Origin: Amycolatopsis sp. WAC 01376
Lineage (GTDB): Bacteria; Actinomycetota; Actinomycetes; Mycobacteriales; Pseudonocardiaceae
NCBI RefSeq assembly: GCF_003947415.1
Contig: NZ_QHKL01000003.1
Coordinates: 248,001 to 312,000, forward strand
Reading direction: 5' to 3'
Length of the DNA stretch: 64,000 bases
The notes under the pieces are model-generated. The model saw only the letters and a program-made list of their open reading frames with translations. It was not told the DNA's origin and searched no databases. The position numbers were made by a program, and so were the translations under genes. Shown here piece by piece: positions 44,063 through 52,904 of the stretch. How positions within the stretch are numbered: position 1 is the stretch's first letter; the number at the start of each line of letters is the position of its first letter.

Positions 44063-45501
44063 TCCGGGGCGCAGACGGTGCCGCGTGCCGGAAGGCGTCC
44101 GTTGGCCAGGTACGCGTCGAGTGCCGCGTCGACACAGGCGCTGCGGTTCGCGGCGCCGTGCCCCCAGGCGTCCAGCGTCAGGAGCCGGGCGTTGCCGAGG
44201 ATGCGTTCGGCCCGTTTCGCCCCGGCGTACGGCGTTTCGGGGTCGCCCTTGCCGTTGGCCAGCAACAGGATCGGCGCGGTCGGCCGGTTCCACGGTCCGG
44301 TGTACCGCGCCGGATCGGAGGCGGGCCAGAAGGCGCACGGCAGGGAGAGATACGTGTCGTAGGAACCGAAACCGCGGCTTTCCCGGTCGGCCGCGTGGGC
44401 GGCGCGGGGCCAGGCGGCCGGGTCACGCGGGTTCGTGGCGTCCGCGCAGATCGTCCCGCCGCCACCCAACGCGGAGTCGAACGGGGTCGGGATGGCCTTC
44501 GCCGCAACGGATTTCGTCGCGGACTGGAGAAATTCCGCCAGCGCGGGGGAGCGAGCCTCGTCGGTCAGCGCGCTGTGGGTACGCCGGATGACCTCCTGAT
44601 AGGTGATCGCGCCCGGTGTGGCTTCGAGCCGGTCGAGGAGCGCGTCGTACTTGGCCCGCAAGTCCTTCCCCGGCTCGCGGAACGCGCATCGGGTGTCGGC
44701 CGCGCACGCGTCGAGGAACGCCTGCAGCGCGCGGTCCGCGTCCCGGAAGCCGCCGAGCCTGGTGCTGAACGGGACGTTCGCGTCCTCCGGACGGTGCCCG
44801 GTGGACCAGGCGATCGGATCGTTGACGGCGTCCAGCGCCAAGGCGCCGACGCGATGCGGGAACAGGTTGGCGTACACCTCGCCGAGGTAGGTGCCGTAGG
44901 AAAGGCCGTAATAGCGCAGGCGGGGCTCGCCGACGGCTTCGCGCAGCCTGTCGAGATCCCTGGCGACGTTCGCGGTGGACAGGTGCCCGAGTAGCGGCCC
45001 GGCGTTGCGGCCGCACGCGGCGGCGACCTCGCGGACGTCGGCGAACTGCCGGGTCTCCTGTTCGGTCGTGATCGGGAAGTTCCCCAGAACCCGTTTGAGC
45101 GGCTCGGTTTCCGCCTCGCTGGTGAAGCAGCGGACCGGCGTGCTGGCGCCGACACCGCGCGGGTCGAAGCCGACGATGTCGAACTGCCGGTGCAGGGACG
45201 GCGTCTGGAACTTGCTGAAACGGCCGGGGTTCCCGGGTCCGCCGGGGTTGGTGAAGAGGGTGCCGCGTTTGTGCTTCTGGTCCGTCGCGGGGAGACGGCC
45301 GAGCGCGATGGTGATCCGAGGTCCGCCAGGGTCCTGATAGGACATCGGGACCTCGATCTCGGCGCAGTCGTAACCCGGTGGAGAGCCGGACGGACAGGGG
45401 CCCCAGGCGAGACCCTTCGGCGCGGCCGAGACCGCGGGCGTGATCGTGACGGCGGCGAGTGCGGTGAGAGTGAGCACAGTAGCGATGCGGAATCTGGTCA
45501 C
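44038..45501 (-). CDS. Secreted TAP-like alpha/beta-hydrolase (tripeptidyl aminopeptidase family)
   Basis: A 487-residue exported hydrolase. GTG start at 45501 gives a signal peptide (residues 1-28) before AAPKGLAWGPCP. The catalytic core shows FTNPGGPGNPG, the elbow GLSYGTYLGEVYANLFP, and the C-terminal TAP cap ending GNARLLTLDAWGHGAAN with the catalytic His. These enzymes cut N-terminal tri- or di-peptides outside the cell. A much longer reading frame on the same strand (to 47205) is not used: it would merge unrelated antisense sequence. 3' end overlaps the flavoprotein gene. Confidence 0.88.
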   Translation of the reverse strand: MTRFRIATVLTLTALAAVTITPAVSAAPKGLAWGPCPSGSPPGYDCAEIEVPMSYQDPGGPRITIALGRLPATDQKHKRGTLFTNPGGPGNPGRFSKFQTPSLHRQFDIVGFDPRGVGASTPVRCFTSEAETEPLKRVLGNFPITTEQETRQFADVREVAAACGRNAGPLLGHLSTANVARDLDRLREAVGEPRLRYYGLSYGTYLGEVYANLFPHRVGALALDAVNDPIAWSTGHRPEDANVPFSTRLGGFRDADRALQAFLDACAADTRCAFREPGKDLRAKYDALLDRLEATPGAITYQEVIRRTHSALTDEARSPALAEFLQSATKSVAAKAIPTPFDSALGGGGTICADATNPRDPAAWPRAAHAADRESRGFGSYDTYLSLPCAFWPASDPARYTGPWNRPTAPILLLANGKGDPETPYAGAKRAERILGNARLLTLDAWGHGAANRSACVDAALDAYLANGRLPARGTVCAPDHAPFDAR

Positions 45502-45675
45502 CCGGCCAGCGTCTCGCCTCGCGGGCGCGCGATCCCTGGTGCTCGTACCCGGAAAGATGGTGGGGTACGCCCCTCCATGTTCAACATATAGCGCACCGGG
45601 GGGCTTGCGGCAAGACCCCGGTGGTGCCGCAGAATCCTCGGCCGTAGCGAGAACAGGCCGAACAGGAGTGAAGAT

Positions 45676-47166
45676 TTGACGGACGTCGACGTGATCATCG
45701 TGGGTGCCGGCCCGACCGGTCTGATGCTGGCCGCCGAACTCCGGCTGGCCGGTGCGCGCCCGCTGGTCCTGGAACGGCGGCCGGAACAGGGGAGCACTCC
45801 GAAGGCCCACGGCCTCAGCGGGCAGATCCTGGACCTGCTGCACTATCGCGGCCTGCTGGAGCGGGTGCGGGGGCTCGTCACCGACCCCGTCCCGCCGCAC
45901 CGGTTCCCGTTCGGTGGGGTGCACGTCGACCTCACCCGGTTCGAGGAGCCGCCGCTGAAGGCGCTTTCGGTGCGGCAACAGTCGCTGGAGCGGCTGCTTG
46001 AGGAGCACGCCATCGAGCTCGGCACGGAGGTGCGTCGCGGGCACGAAGTCGTCGGGCTGCGCCAGGACGACGAGTCGGTGACCGCCGAGGTGCGCGGCCC
46101 GGACGGATCGTACGAGGTCACCGTCCCGTACTTGGTGGGCTGCGACGGCGGCCGTAGCCCCGTCCGTGCGATGGCCGGGATCGGCTTCCCCGGCACCACC
46201 TATCCGGAGGTCAACCGGATCGGGCAGGTCAAGATCCCCGACGGGCTGACCGTCCACGACAACGGCGACATCGAGACGCCGGAACTGGGCCGGATCAAGG
46301 CGGGCTTCACCCGTACCGACGCCGGCGTGTTCGCGCTCGGTTCGCTGACACCGGGGATCCTGTTCATCCAGACCACGGAAGACGATCCCGGCGAGGTCGA
46401 CGACGACGTGCCGATGACCCTGGCCGAACTCGGGGACAGCATCCGCCGGGTGCTCGGCGGCATCGTCCCGCTGGGCGACCCGGTCCGGCTCTCTCGCTAC
46501 CAGTTCTCCGCCCGCCAGGCGGAGCGCTATCGCGAGGGGCGGATCCTGCTGGCGGGCGACGCGGCCCACCTGCTGCCGTCCACCGGCACGGCGATCAACG
46601 TCGGCATGTCCGACTCGGTCAACCTGGCGTGGAAGCTGGCCGCCGAGATCCAGGGCCGGGCGCCGGAAGGACTGCTGGACACCTATCACGCGGAACGGCA
46701 CGCCGCCGGTGCTCGTGCGCTCCTGCAGTCCCAGGCGCAGGTCGCGTTGCGGCGCGGGCACGACGAAGCCGCAGAAGCGCTCCGTGCGGTTTTCCAGGAA
46801 CTGCTGGACGACGAACAGGCCGCGCGACGGCTGGCCTCCCACGTCGCCGGGACCGACACGCGCTACCCGATGCCCGGCTCCGGGCACGCACTCGCCGGCA
46901 CGTTCGTCCCGGATCTCGCGCTGGAGACCGACCAGGGCGCGACCAGCGTCGCCGAACTGCTGCGGCCGGCACGGCCGGTTCTGCTGGACCTCGCCGGACG
47001 GCCCGAACTGCGTGAACTCGCGCAGGGACGCGTCGACGTTCACACCGCGAAGGCCGAGGACCGGCCCGCCGACGTCCTCCTGATCCGCCCGGACGGCTAC
47101 GTCGCCTGGGCGGGCGACGACCCGGACGGGCTCGGTGAGTCCCTCGCCACCTGGTTCGGCGCCTGA
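45676..47166 (+). CDS. Aromatic-ring FAD monooxygenase (PheA/TfdB family; rifampicin-monooxygenase-like)
   Basis: A 496-residue class A flavin monooxygenase. It carries VIIVGAGPTGLMLAAELRL at the start, the GCDGGRSPVRAMAGI motif, and GDAAHLLPSTGTAINVGMSDSVNLAWKLA in the middle, then a thioredoxin-like C-terminal domain. TTG start at 45676 with aggagtgaagat upstream. These enzymes hydroxylate phenols, polyketides or antibiotics such as rifampicin. Which substrate applies cannot be told; the position next to a divergent secreted hydrolase suggests no operon. Confidence 0.85.
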   Translation: MTDVDVIIVGAGPTGLMLAAELRLAGARPLVLERRPEQGSTPKAHGLSGQILDLLHYRGLLERVRGLVTDPVPPHRFPFGGVHVDLTRFEEPPLKALSVRQQSLERLLEEHAIELGTEVRRGHEVVGLRQDDESVTAEVRGPDGSYEVTVPYLVGCDGGRSPVRAMAGIGFPGTTYPEVNRIGQVKIPDGLTVHDNGDIETPELGRIKAGFTRTDAGVFALGSLTPGILFIQTTEDDPGEVDDDVPMTLAELGDSIRRVLGGIVPLGDPVRLSRYQFSARQAERYREGRILLAGDAAHLLPSTGTAINVGMSDSVNLAWKLAAEIQGRAPEGLLDTYHAERHAAGARALLQSQAQVALRRGHDEAAEALRAVFQELLDDEQAARRLASHVAGTDTRYPMPGSGHALAGTFVPDLALETDQGATSVAELLRPARPVLLDLAGRPELRELAQGRVDVHTAKAEDRPADVLLIRPDGYVAWAGDDPDGLGESLATWFGA

Positions 47167-47171
47167 TCCCA

Positions 47172-47222
47172 CGCATTTCGTCCTCTGAATGCGGTAAAAA
47201 CGCATTCAGAGGACGAAATGCG
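47172..47222. terminator. Long intergenic palindrome between convergent genes (22-bp arms)
   Basis: Arms 47172-47193 and 47201-47222 are exact reverse complements with a 7-nt loop (gtaaaaa). It starts 5 nt past the stop of the monooxygenase gene and ends 5 nt before the stop of the LLM gene, so it is a bidirectional terminator for two convergent genes. Arm sequence is unlike that of the other palindromes in this window. Confidence 0.75.
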
Positions 47223-47227
47223 GGTCG

Positions 47228-48217
47228 TCAGCGGTTGATGACCTCCGAGCCGTACCGCTTCAGGGTTTCCTCGCGCTGGTCGTGCATGAGGTACAGCGCG
47301 AACTGGTCGACACCGAGCGAAGCCAGCTCCTCCAGGCGCTCCCCATGCGCCGAAGACGGCCCGAGCAGGCAGAACCGGTCCACGATCTCGTCCGGGACGA
47401 AATCGGTCGACGGATTCCCCGCCCGTCCGTGGTGCGAGTAGTCGTAACCCTGCCGCTCGCGGATGTAGTCGGTCAGTTCGTGCGGCACCGGCCCGGAATC
47501 GCCGTACCGCGCCACGAGATCCGCGACGTGGTTGCCGACCATTCCGCCGAACCAGCGCAACTGTTCCCGCTGATGCGCCAGATCGTCGCCGACGTACGCC
47601 GGGGCCGCGAGGCAGATCGTGATCCCGGCCGGGTCCCGTCCCGCCGCGCGGGCGGCCTCACGGACCGAACCGATGGTCCACCGGGCGATCGCGGGATCGG
47701 CGCATTGCAGGATGAAGCCGTCGGCGTGTTCGCCGACCGTCTTCAGCGCCTTCGGCCCGTATCCCGCCATCCACATTTCGAGTCTGCCGTTGCGGATCCA
47801 GGGGATCTGCACCGGCTTGTCCCGCAGCAGGACTTCGCGTCCTTCGGCCAGTTCCTTGACCACGTGCATGCAGTCGCGCACGGTGGCCAAAGTGGACGGT
47901 GGCAGGCCGACCACCCGGTGCGCCGAGTCGCCGCGGCCGATCCCGCAGACGGTCCGGTTGCCGTACATGTCGTTGAGCGTGGCGAAGGTCGACGCCATCA
48001 CCGACCAGTCCCGGGTGGCCGGGCTGGTCACCATCGGGCCCACGATCATCGACGACGTCGCCGCGAGGATCTGCGAGTAGATGACGAACGGTTCCTGCCA
48101 CAGCACGCACGAGTCGAACGTCCAGCCGTAGCGGAAACCCTGGTCCTCGGCGGCCTTCATCAGCCGCACGAGGTCGTGTGCGGGCGGGTCGGTCTGGAGA
48201 ACTATCCCGAAATCCAT
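47228..48217 (-). CDS. F420-dependent LLM-class oxidoreductase linked to pyrimidine breakdown (TIGR03842 type)
   Basis: A 329-residue luciferase-like TIM-barrel protein: VRLMKAAEDQGFRYGWTFDS at the start, GIGRGDSAHRVVG, and EMWMAGYGPKALKTVGEHADGFIL in the middle. Enzymes of this type bind F420 or FMN. The TIGR03842 group is named for its genetic link to dihydropyrimidinase, which is the case here: it is the last gene of the NCS1-nitrilase-hydA operon. It could replace the usual dihydropyrimidine dehydrogenase, reducing uracil or thymine with F420H2, but that is an inference. ATG 48217 lies 12 nt after hydA. Confidence 0.85.
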   Translation of the reverse strand: MDFGIVLQTDPPAHDLVRLMKAAEDQGFRYGWTFDSCVLWQEPFVIYSQILAATSSMIVGPMVTSPATRDWSVMASTFATLNDMYGNRTVCGIGRGDSAHRVVGLPPSTLATVRDCMHVVKELAEGREVLLRDKPVQIPWIRNGRLEMWMAGYGPKALKTVGEHADGFILQCADPAIARWTIGSVREAARAAGRDPAGITICLAAPAYVGDDLAHQREQLRWFGGMVGNHVADLVARYGDSGPVPHELTDYIRERQGYDYSHHGRAGNPSTDFVPDEIVDRFCLLGPSSAHGERLEELASLGVDQFALYLMHDQREETLKRYGSEVINR

Positions 48218-48229
48218 CCGGCCACCGCC

Positions 48230-49615
48230 TCAGTTCAGGTACTGGTTCAGGTCGCGCGAGAGGAATTTCCCGTGCGTCGTACTGCCCGAGAAGCCGGACG
48301 GCGACACGACCACGCGACCGCGTGAGAGCACCGTCTCGACCTTGCCGGTGATCTCCATGCCCTCGTAGGCCGAGTAGTCCACGTTCATGTGGTGCGTCTC
48401 GACCGACAGGGTCTGCTTCGCCGCCGGGTCGTAGACGACGATGTCCGCGTCCGAACCCGCCGCGATGACGCCCTTGCGCGGGTACAGACCGAACATCCGC
48501 GCCGGGGTGGTCGAGCAGGTCTCGACCCAGCGGCCGAGGGTGAGCTCGCCGGCCACGACACCCTGATGCAGCAGGTCCATCCGGTGCTCGACGCCGGGGA
48601 TCCCGTTGGGGATCGCGCGGAAGTCGCCGCGGCCGAGCTCCTTCTGGTCCTTGAAACAGAAAGGACAGTGATCCGTGGACACCACCGAGAGGTCGTTGGT
48701 GCGCAGCCCTCGCCACAGGTCCGCCTGATGCGAATTCTCCCGCAGCGGGGGAGAGGCGACGTACTTCGAACCCTCGAAATCCGGTTTGGCCAAGTCCTCA
48801 ATGGACAGATAGAGATACTGAGGACACGTCTCCGCGAAGACGTTCTGCCCGTTGTCGCGCGCTTCCGCGACCGCGGCCAGCGCCTGCGATGCCGAGAGGT
48901 GCACGATGTACAGCGGCGCCCCGGTGACCTTGGCCAGCTGGATCGCGCGCGAGGTCGCCTCGCCCTCCAGCTCCGGCGGTCGGGTGAGCCCGTGCTGCAC
49001 CGGATCGATCTTCCCGGCGGCGAACGCCTGAGCGGCCAGCTGGTCGATCGCGATGCCGTTCTCCGCGTGCATCATGATCGTCGCGCCGATCTCGCGCGCC
49101 TTCTGCATGGCCAGCAGGATCTCGCCGTCCGTGGAGTAGAACACCCCGGGATACGCCATGAACATCTTGAAACTGCCGACGCCACCGTCGACACAGGCCT
49201 GCATCTCCTTCAACGACGAATCGTTGACGTCGGAGACGATCATGTGGAAGCCGTAGTCGATGGCGCAGTTGCCGTCGGCCTTCTCGTGCCATTTGTCCAT
49301 AGTGGACAGCAGAGAGGTGCCCTTGGCCTGGACGGCGAAGTCGATGATCGTGGTCGTGCCGCCCCACGCCGCCGCCGTCGTCCCGGTGCCGAAGGTGTCG
49401 GCGGAATGCGTTCCGCCGAACGGCATCTCCATATGGGTGTGCGCGTCGATCCCGCCGGGCAGCACGTACTTCCCGGTGGCGTCGATGGTCTCGTCGGCGG
49501 GCCCCAGCGTGCCGGGGGCACCGACGGCCGAGATCGTCTCGCCGTCGACGAGGACGTCCGCCGCCGAAGCGCCCGCCGTGGACAGCACCCGACCGCCGCT
49601 GATGAGGGTGGTCAT
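48230..49615 (-). CDS. hydA: Dihydropyrimidinase (cyclic amidohydrolase)
   Basis: A 461-residue metal-dependent amidohydrolase. The first metal site is GGIDAHTHMEMPFGG, the carbamylated lysine is in GVGSFKMFMAYPG, and further ligands lie in MMHAENG and LYIVHLSAS; the C-terminal metal Asp is in VVSTDHCPF. It opens the dihydrouracil or dihydrothymine ring to N-carbamoyl-beta-alanine or its methyl analogue. Second step of reductive pyrimidine breakdown. The ATG (49615) overlaps the TGA of the upstream nitrilase gene by one base. Confidence 0.93.
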   Translation of the reverse strand: MTTLISGGRVLSTAGASAADVLVDGETISAVGAPGTLGPADETIDATGKYVLPGGIDAHTHMEMPFGGTHSADTFGTGTTAAAWGGTTTIIDFAVQAKGTSLLSTMDKWHEKADGNCAIDYGFHMIVSDVNDSSLKEMQACVDGGVGSFKMFMAYPGVFYSTDGEILLAMQKAREIGATIMMHAENGIAIDQLAAQAFAAGKIDPVQHGLTRPPELEGEATSRAIQLAKVTGAPLYIVHLSASQALAAVAEARDNGQNVFAETCPQYLYLSIEDLAKPDFEGSKYVASPPLRENSHQADLWRGLRTNDLSVVSTDHCPFCFKDQKELGRGDFRAIPNGIPGVEHRMDLLHQGVVAGELTLGRWVETCSTTPARMFGLYPRKGVIAAGSDADIVVYDPAAKQTLSVETHHMNVDYSAYEGMEITGKVETVLSRGRVVVSPSGFSGSTTHGKFLSRDLNQYLN

Positions 49616-50457
49616 CACGCCTCCGCGAGGGGTCCGTAGCTGTCGGGGCGGCGGTCTCGATAGAACGCCCACAGGTCACGGACTTCGGCGAGCCTGCCCA
49701 TGTCGAGGTCCCGGATGACGATCTCCTCTTCGGTGTCGGAAGCGGCCTCGCCGATCAGCTGACCGCGAGGGTCCGCGAAGTACGATTGACCGTAGAAGTC
49801 GTTGTCGCCCAGTGATTCCACGCCGACGCGGTTGATCGTGCCGACGAAGTACTCGTTCGCGACGGCTGCCGCGGGCTGCTCCAGCCGCCACAGGTACTCC
49901 GAAAGGCCCCGGCTGGTCGCCGAAGGGTTGAACACGATCTTCGCGCCCGCCAGGCCCAGCGCGCGCCAGCCCTCCGGGAAATGCCGCTCGTAACAGATGT
50001 AGACGCCGATGCGGCCGACGGCGGTGTCGAACACCGGGTAGCCGAGGTTCCCGGGCCGGAAGTAGAACTTCTCCCAGAACCCCTTCACCTGCGGGATGTG
50101 GTTCTTGCGGTGCTTGCCGAGGTAGGTGCCGTCGGCGTCGATCACCGCGGCGGTGTTGTAGTACACGCCGGGCTGCTCGACCTCGTACATCGGGACGACC
50201 AGCACGACACCGTGGCGTTCGGCGACCTCCTGCATGAGCTTGGTCGTCGGCCCGTCGGGGATGCCTTCGGTGTAGGAGTAGTAGTCGGTGTCCTGCACCT
50301 GGCAGAAATACGGGCCGTAGAACAACTCCTGGAGGCAGACGACCTGCGCTCCCTGCGAAGCGGCCTTGCCGATGGCTTCGACCGCGTTCGCGATCATCGA
50401 CTCCTTGTCACCCGTCCACCGCTGCTGGATCAATCCGGCTCGGACCAGGTCGCTCAC
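49615..50457 (-). CDS. Nitrilase-family N-carbamoyl-beta-alanine amidohydrolase (beta-ureidopropionase)
   Basis: A 280-residue nitrilase-superfamily enzyme with the triad E44 (in QELFYGPYF), K118 (in KHRKNHIP) and C155 (in YICYERHFPEG). Within this operon it should turn N-carbamoyl-beta-alanine into beta-alanine, CO2 and ammonia. GTG start at 50457. Its first 50 nt overlap the 3' end of the permease gene, an unusually long same-strand overlap for this window; the ribosome site must lie inside that gene. Confidence 0.9.
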   Translation of the reverse strand: MSDLVRAGLIQQRWTGDKESMIANAVEAIGKAASQGAQVVCLQELFYGPYFCQVQDTDYYSYTEGIPDGPTTKLMQEVAERHGVVLVVPMYEVEQPGVYYNTAAVIDADGTYLGKHRKNHIPQVKGFWEKFYFRPGNLGYPVFDTAVGRIGVYICYERHFPEGWRALGLAGAKIVFNPSATSRGLSEYLWRLEQPAAAVANEYFVGTINRVGVESLGDNDFYGQSYFADPRGQLIGEAASDTEEEIVIRDLDMGRLAEVRDLWAFYRDRRPDSYGPLAEA

Positions 50458-51979
50458 TTGCGTCCTCCTCGATATAGGTGGTGCGCTTGCGTTCGGACAG
50501 GGACAACAGCAGGTAGACGACGAAGGCGCCCGCCAGGCCGACGACCCAGTTGTAGTCGTAGAGCGGTTTCAGGAGCGGGATCAGGCCGTCTTCGGGGAAC
50601 GGCCCGCCGTACGCGCCGCCGACCGAGAGCACGGCGCCGACCAGCGTCGCGGCCAGCGCGCGCCAGTTCCAGCCGCCGTTGAACCAGTAGACGCCGCGTT
50701 CGGTGTACAGATCCCGCAGGTTGAGGTGCGTGCGGTTGACCACCCAGTAGCCGGCGACGAGCACCCCGGCGACCGCGCCGAGCAGACCGCCGTAGAAACC
50801 GAGCCACGCGAAGATGTAGATGTTCGGATCGGAGTAGAGCCGCCACGGCTGGATGAGGATGCCGATGAGCCCGGTGATCAGCCCGCCGACGGCGAAGGTG
50901 ATCTTCTTCGGGAACGCGTTGGAGAAGTCGTAGGACGGGCTGACCACGTTGGCCGCGAGGTTCGCCGACACCGTCGCCAGCACCAGCGCGATCAGCGCGA
51001 CCACCACGACGACCGGCGAGTCGAACCGGTCGGCCAGTTTCGCCGGGTCCCAGATCTGCTCGCCGTAGAGGACGCTGCCGCCCGAGGTGGTCAGGATGGC
51101 CACGATCGCGATGAACGTCATCGTGGTCGGCAGGCCGAGGAGCTGGCCTCGGACCTGTTTGCCCTGGCTGCCGCCGAACCGGGTGAAGTCCGGCATGTTC
51201 AGCGAAAGCGTCGACCAGAACGCGATCATCGCCATCAGCGCCGGGGCGAACACCTTCCAGAAGTCCGGTCCCCAGCCGAGTTTCCCCGGCTCGGCCAGGA
51301 TCGGGCCGAAGCCGCCCGCCTTGACCAGCACGTAGCCCAGCAGGATCAGGAAGCCGACCGACACCAGCGGCGCCGTCCAGTTCTCGAATTTGCGGACCGC
51401 CTCCATGCCGCGCCAGATGATGAGCATCTGCACCAGCCAGAACACCCCGAACGAAAGCCACAGCGTCCAGTGCTGGCCGAGGACGACGGTGGAGTCCTTC
51501 CAGCCGGAGCCCGCGAGCCGCCCGACGATGATGTAGATCGCCTCGCCGCCGACCCAGGTCTGGATGCCGAACCAGCCGCACGCGATGAACGCCCGCAGCA
51601 ACGCCGCCAGGTTCGCGCCGCGCATGCCGAAGAAGGCGCGGGCGAACACCGGGAACGGGATGCCGTACTTCGTCCCGGCGTGGCTGTTGAGCAGCATCGG
51701 GATCAGCACGATCAGGTTGCCGATGGTGATCGTGAGCAGCGCCTGCACCCAGTTCATCCCGAGCGCGATCAGCGACGCGGCGAGCGCGTAGGACGGGATG
51801 TTGTGCGCCATGCCCATCCACAGCGCGAAGTAGGTGTAGGTGGTCCAGGTCCGCTTTTCGACCGGGACCGGGGCGAGTTCTTCGTTGTAGAAGCGGCTGT
51901 CCTTCAAGGACTCGACCTCGCCGAGTTCGACCCGGCCATCAGGATGCACGTGCTGCGTTCCGCGTGCCGTCGGCTCCAT
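50408..51979 (-). CDS. NCS1-family nucleobase:cation symporter
   Basis: A 523-residue permease with about twelve hydrophobic segments and the family signatures SLIALGMNWVQALLTITIGNLIVLIPMLLNSHAGTKYG in the first third (shown here in parts only) and FTRFGGSQGKQVRGQL in the middle. NCS1 carriers take up uracil, allantoin, hydantoin or thiamine; the following nitrilase and hydA genes make a pyrimidine or hydantoin likely. The C-terminus reads past the nitrilase start by 50 nt. The 220-bp region up to the divergent response-regulator gene at 52200 shows no clear operator. Confidence 0.9.
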   Translation of the reverse strand: MEPTARGTQHVHPDGRVELGEVESLKDSRFYNEELAPVPVEKRTWTTYTYFALWMGMAHNIPSYALAASLIALGMNWVQALLTITIGNLIVLIPMLLNSHAGTKYGIPFPVFARAFFGMRGANLAALLRAFIACGWFGIQTWVGGEAIYIIVGRLAGSGWKDSTVVLGQHWTLWLSFGVFWLVQMLIIWRGMEAVRKFENWTAPLVSVGFLILLGYVLVKAGGFGPILAEPGKLGWGPDFWKVFAPALMAMIAFWSTLSLNMPDFTRFGGSQGKQVRGQLLGLPTTMTFIAIVAILTTSGGSVLYGEQIWDPAKLADRFDSPVVVVVALIALVLATVSANLAANVVSPSYDFSNAFPKKITFAVGGLITGLIGILIQPWRLYSDPNIYIFAWLGFYGGLLGAVAGVLVAGYWVVNRTHLNLRDLYTERGVYWFNGGWNWRALAATLVGAVLSVGGAYGGPFPEDGLIPLLKPLYDYNWVVGLAGAFVVYLLLSLSERKRTTYIEEDASERPGPSRIDPAAVDG

Positions 51980-52199
51980 TGCGGAATCGTGCTCGCCCGC
52001 GCCGCGCGGGTGGGACTGGCAGACTGTTCACTGTTGAGGGCGTCGGAGCGCAGACTGTCGATTGCGTTCGAAGGCTCCTGGTGCATGACCTGCGTCACAC
52101 ACACGGTCGTAGCAATCCGGCAAACCGGCCGAAACATCTCCACAGGATCTCCACAGCTCACCCGGATGGTCTCCACGGCCGGTGCTTACAGTCATCCCC

Positions 52200-52904
52200 A
52201 TGGAACTGGGAGGACGCCGGGTGCTGGTCGTCGAGGACGACGTGACGATCGCCGAGAGCATCGCCGCGCGGCTGCGGGCCGAGGGATTCACCGTGGACCT
52301 GGCGCACGACGGCCCTTCCGGCGTCGAGACCGACGCCGAGCGGGAGCCGGATCTGGTGGTGCTCGACGTGATGCTGCCGGGGTTCGACGGGCTCGAGGTC
52401 TGCCGCCGGATCCAGGCCCGCCGCCCGGTCCCGGTGCTGATGCTGACCGCCCGTTCGGATGAGACGGACATGCTGATCGGTCTCGGCGTCGGCGCGGACG
52501 ACTATCTCACCAAGCCGTTCTCCATGCGGGTGCTCTCGGCGAGGGTGCACGCGCTGCTGCGCCGCGTCGAACGGTCGGCCCGCACCGACGTGAGCGAAGC
52601 CGGTACGAAGATCGTGCTCGGCGACCTCGAAATCGACGTCGAGCAGCGGCGGGTCACGCGGGCGGGCAATCCGGCCCAGCTGACGCCGATCGAGTTCGAC
52701 CTCCTCGTCCACTTCGCGAAACGTCCGAGAGCCGTGCAGCCGAGGGAACGCCTGCTGAGCGAGGTCTGGGACTGGGACGTCGCGGGTACGGGTTCGGGCA
52801 CCCGCGCCGTCGACAGCCACATCAAGGCGCTGCGCCGCAAACTGGGCGCGGACCTCATCCGCACCGTGCACGGCGTCGGTTACGCGCTGGAGGTGGGATC
52901 GTGA
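52200..52904 (+). CDS. OmpR-family response regulator
   Basis: A 234-residue regulator with a receiver domain (phosphoacceptor D56 in DLVVLDVMLPG, K105 in DYLTKPFS) and a winged-helix C-terminal domain (AVDSHIKALRRKLGADLIRTVHGVGYALE). It is coupled to its kinase by a GTGA overlap. ATG 52200 has a TACAGT-like -10 element 13 nt upstream, so the message may be leaderless. Its regulon is not evident; the NCS1 operon is divergent and the membrane-protein gene is downstream. Confidence 0.9.
   Translation: MELGGRRVLVVEDDVTIAESIAARLRAEGFTVDLAHDGPSGVETDAEREPDLVVLDVMLPGFDGLEVCRRIQARRPVPVLMLTARSDETDMLIGLGVGADDYLTKPFSMRVLSARVHALLRRVERSARTDVSEAGTKIVLGDLEIDVEQRRVTRAGNPAQLTPIEFDLLVHFAKRPRAVQPRERLLSEVWDWDVAGTGSGTRAVDSHIKALRRKLGADLIRTVHGVGYALEVGS

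Noticed and set aside
41336..44338. A 1000-residue open frame on the minus strand
   Set aside because: It is antisense to two well-supported genes and its sequence is a typical high-GC shadow with no domain.
45502..47205. N-terminal extension of the secreted TAP hydrolase
   Set aside because: It is antisense to the FAD monooxygenase, and a clear signal peptide begins at 45501.
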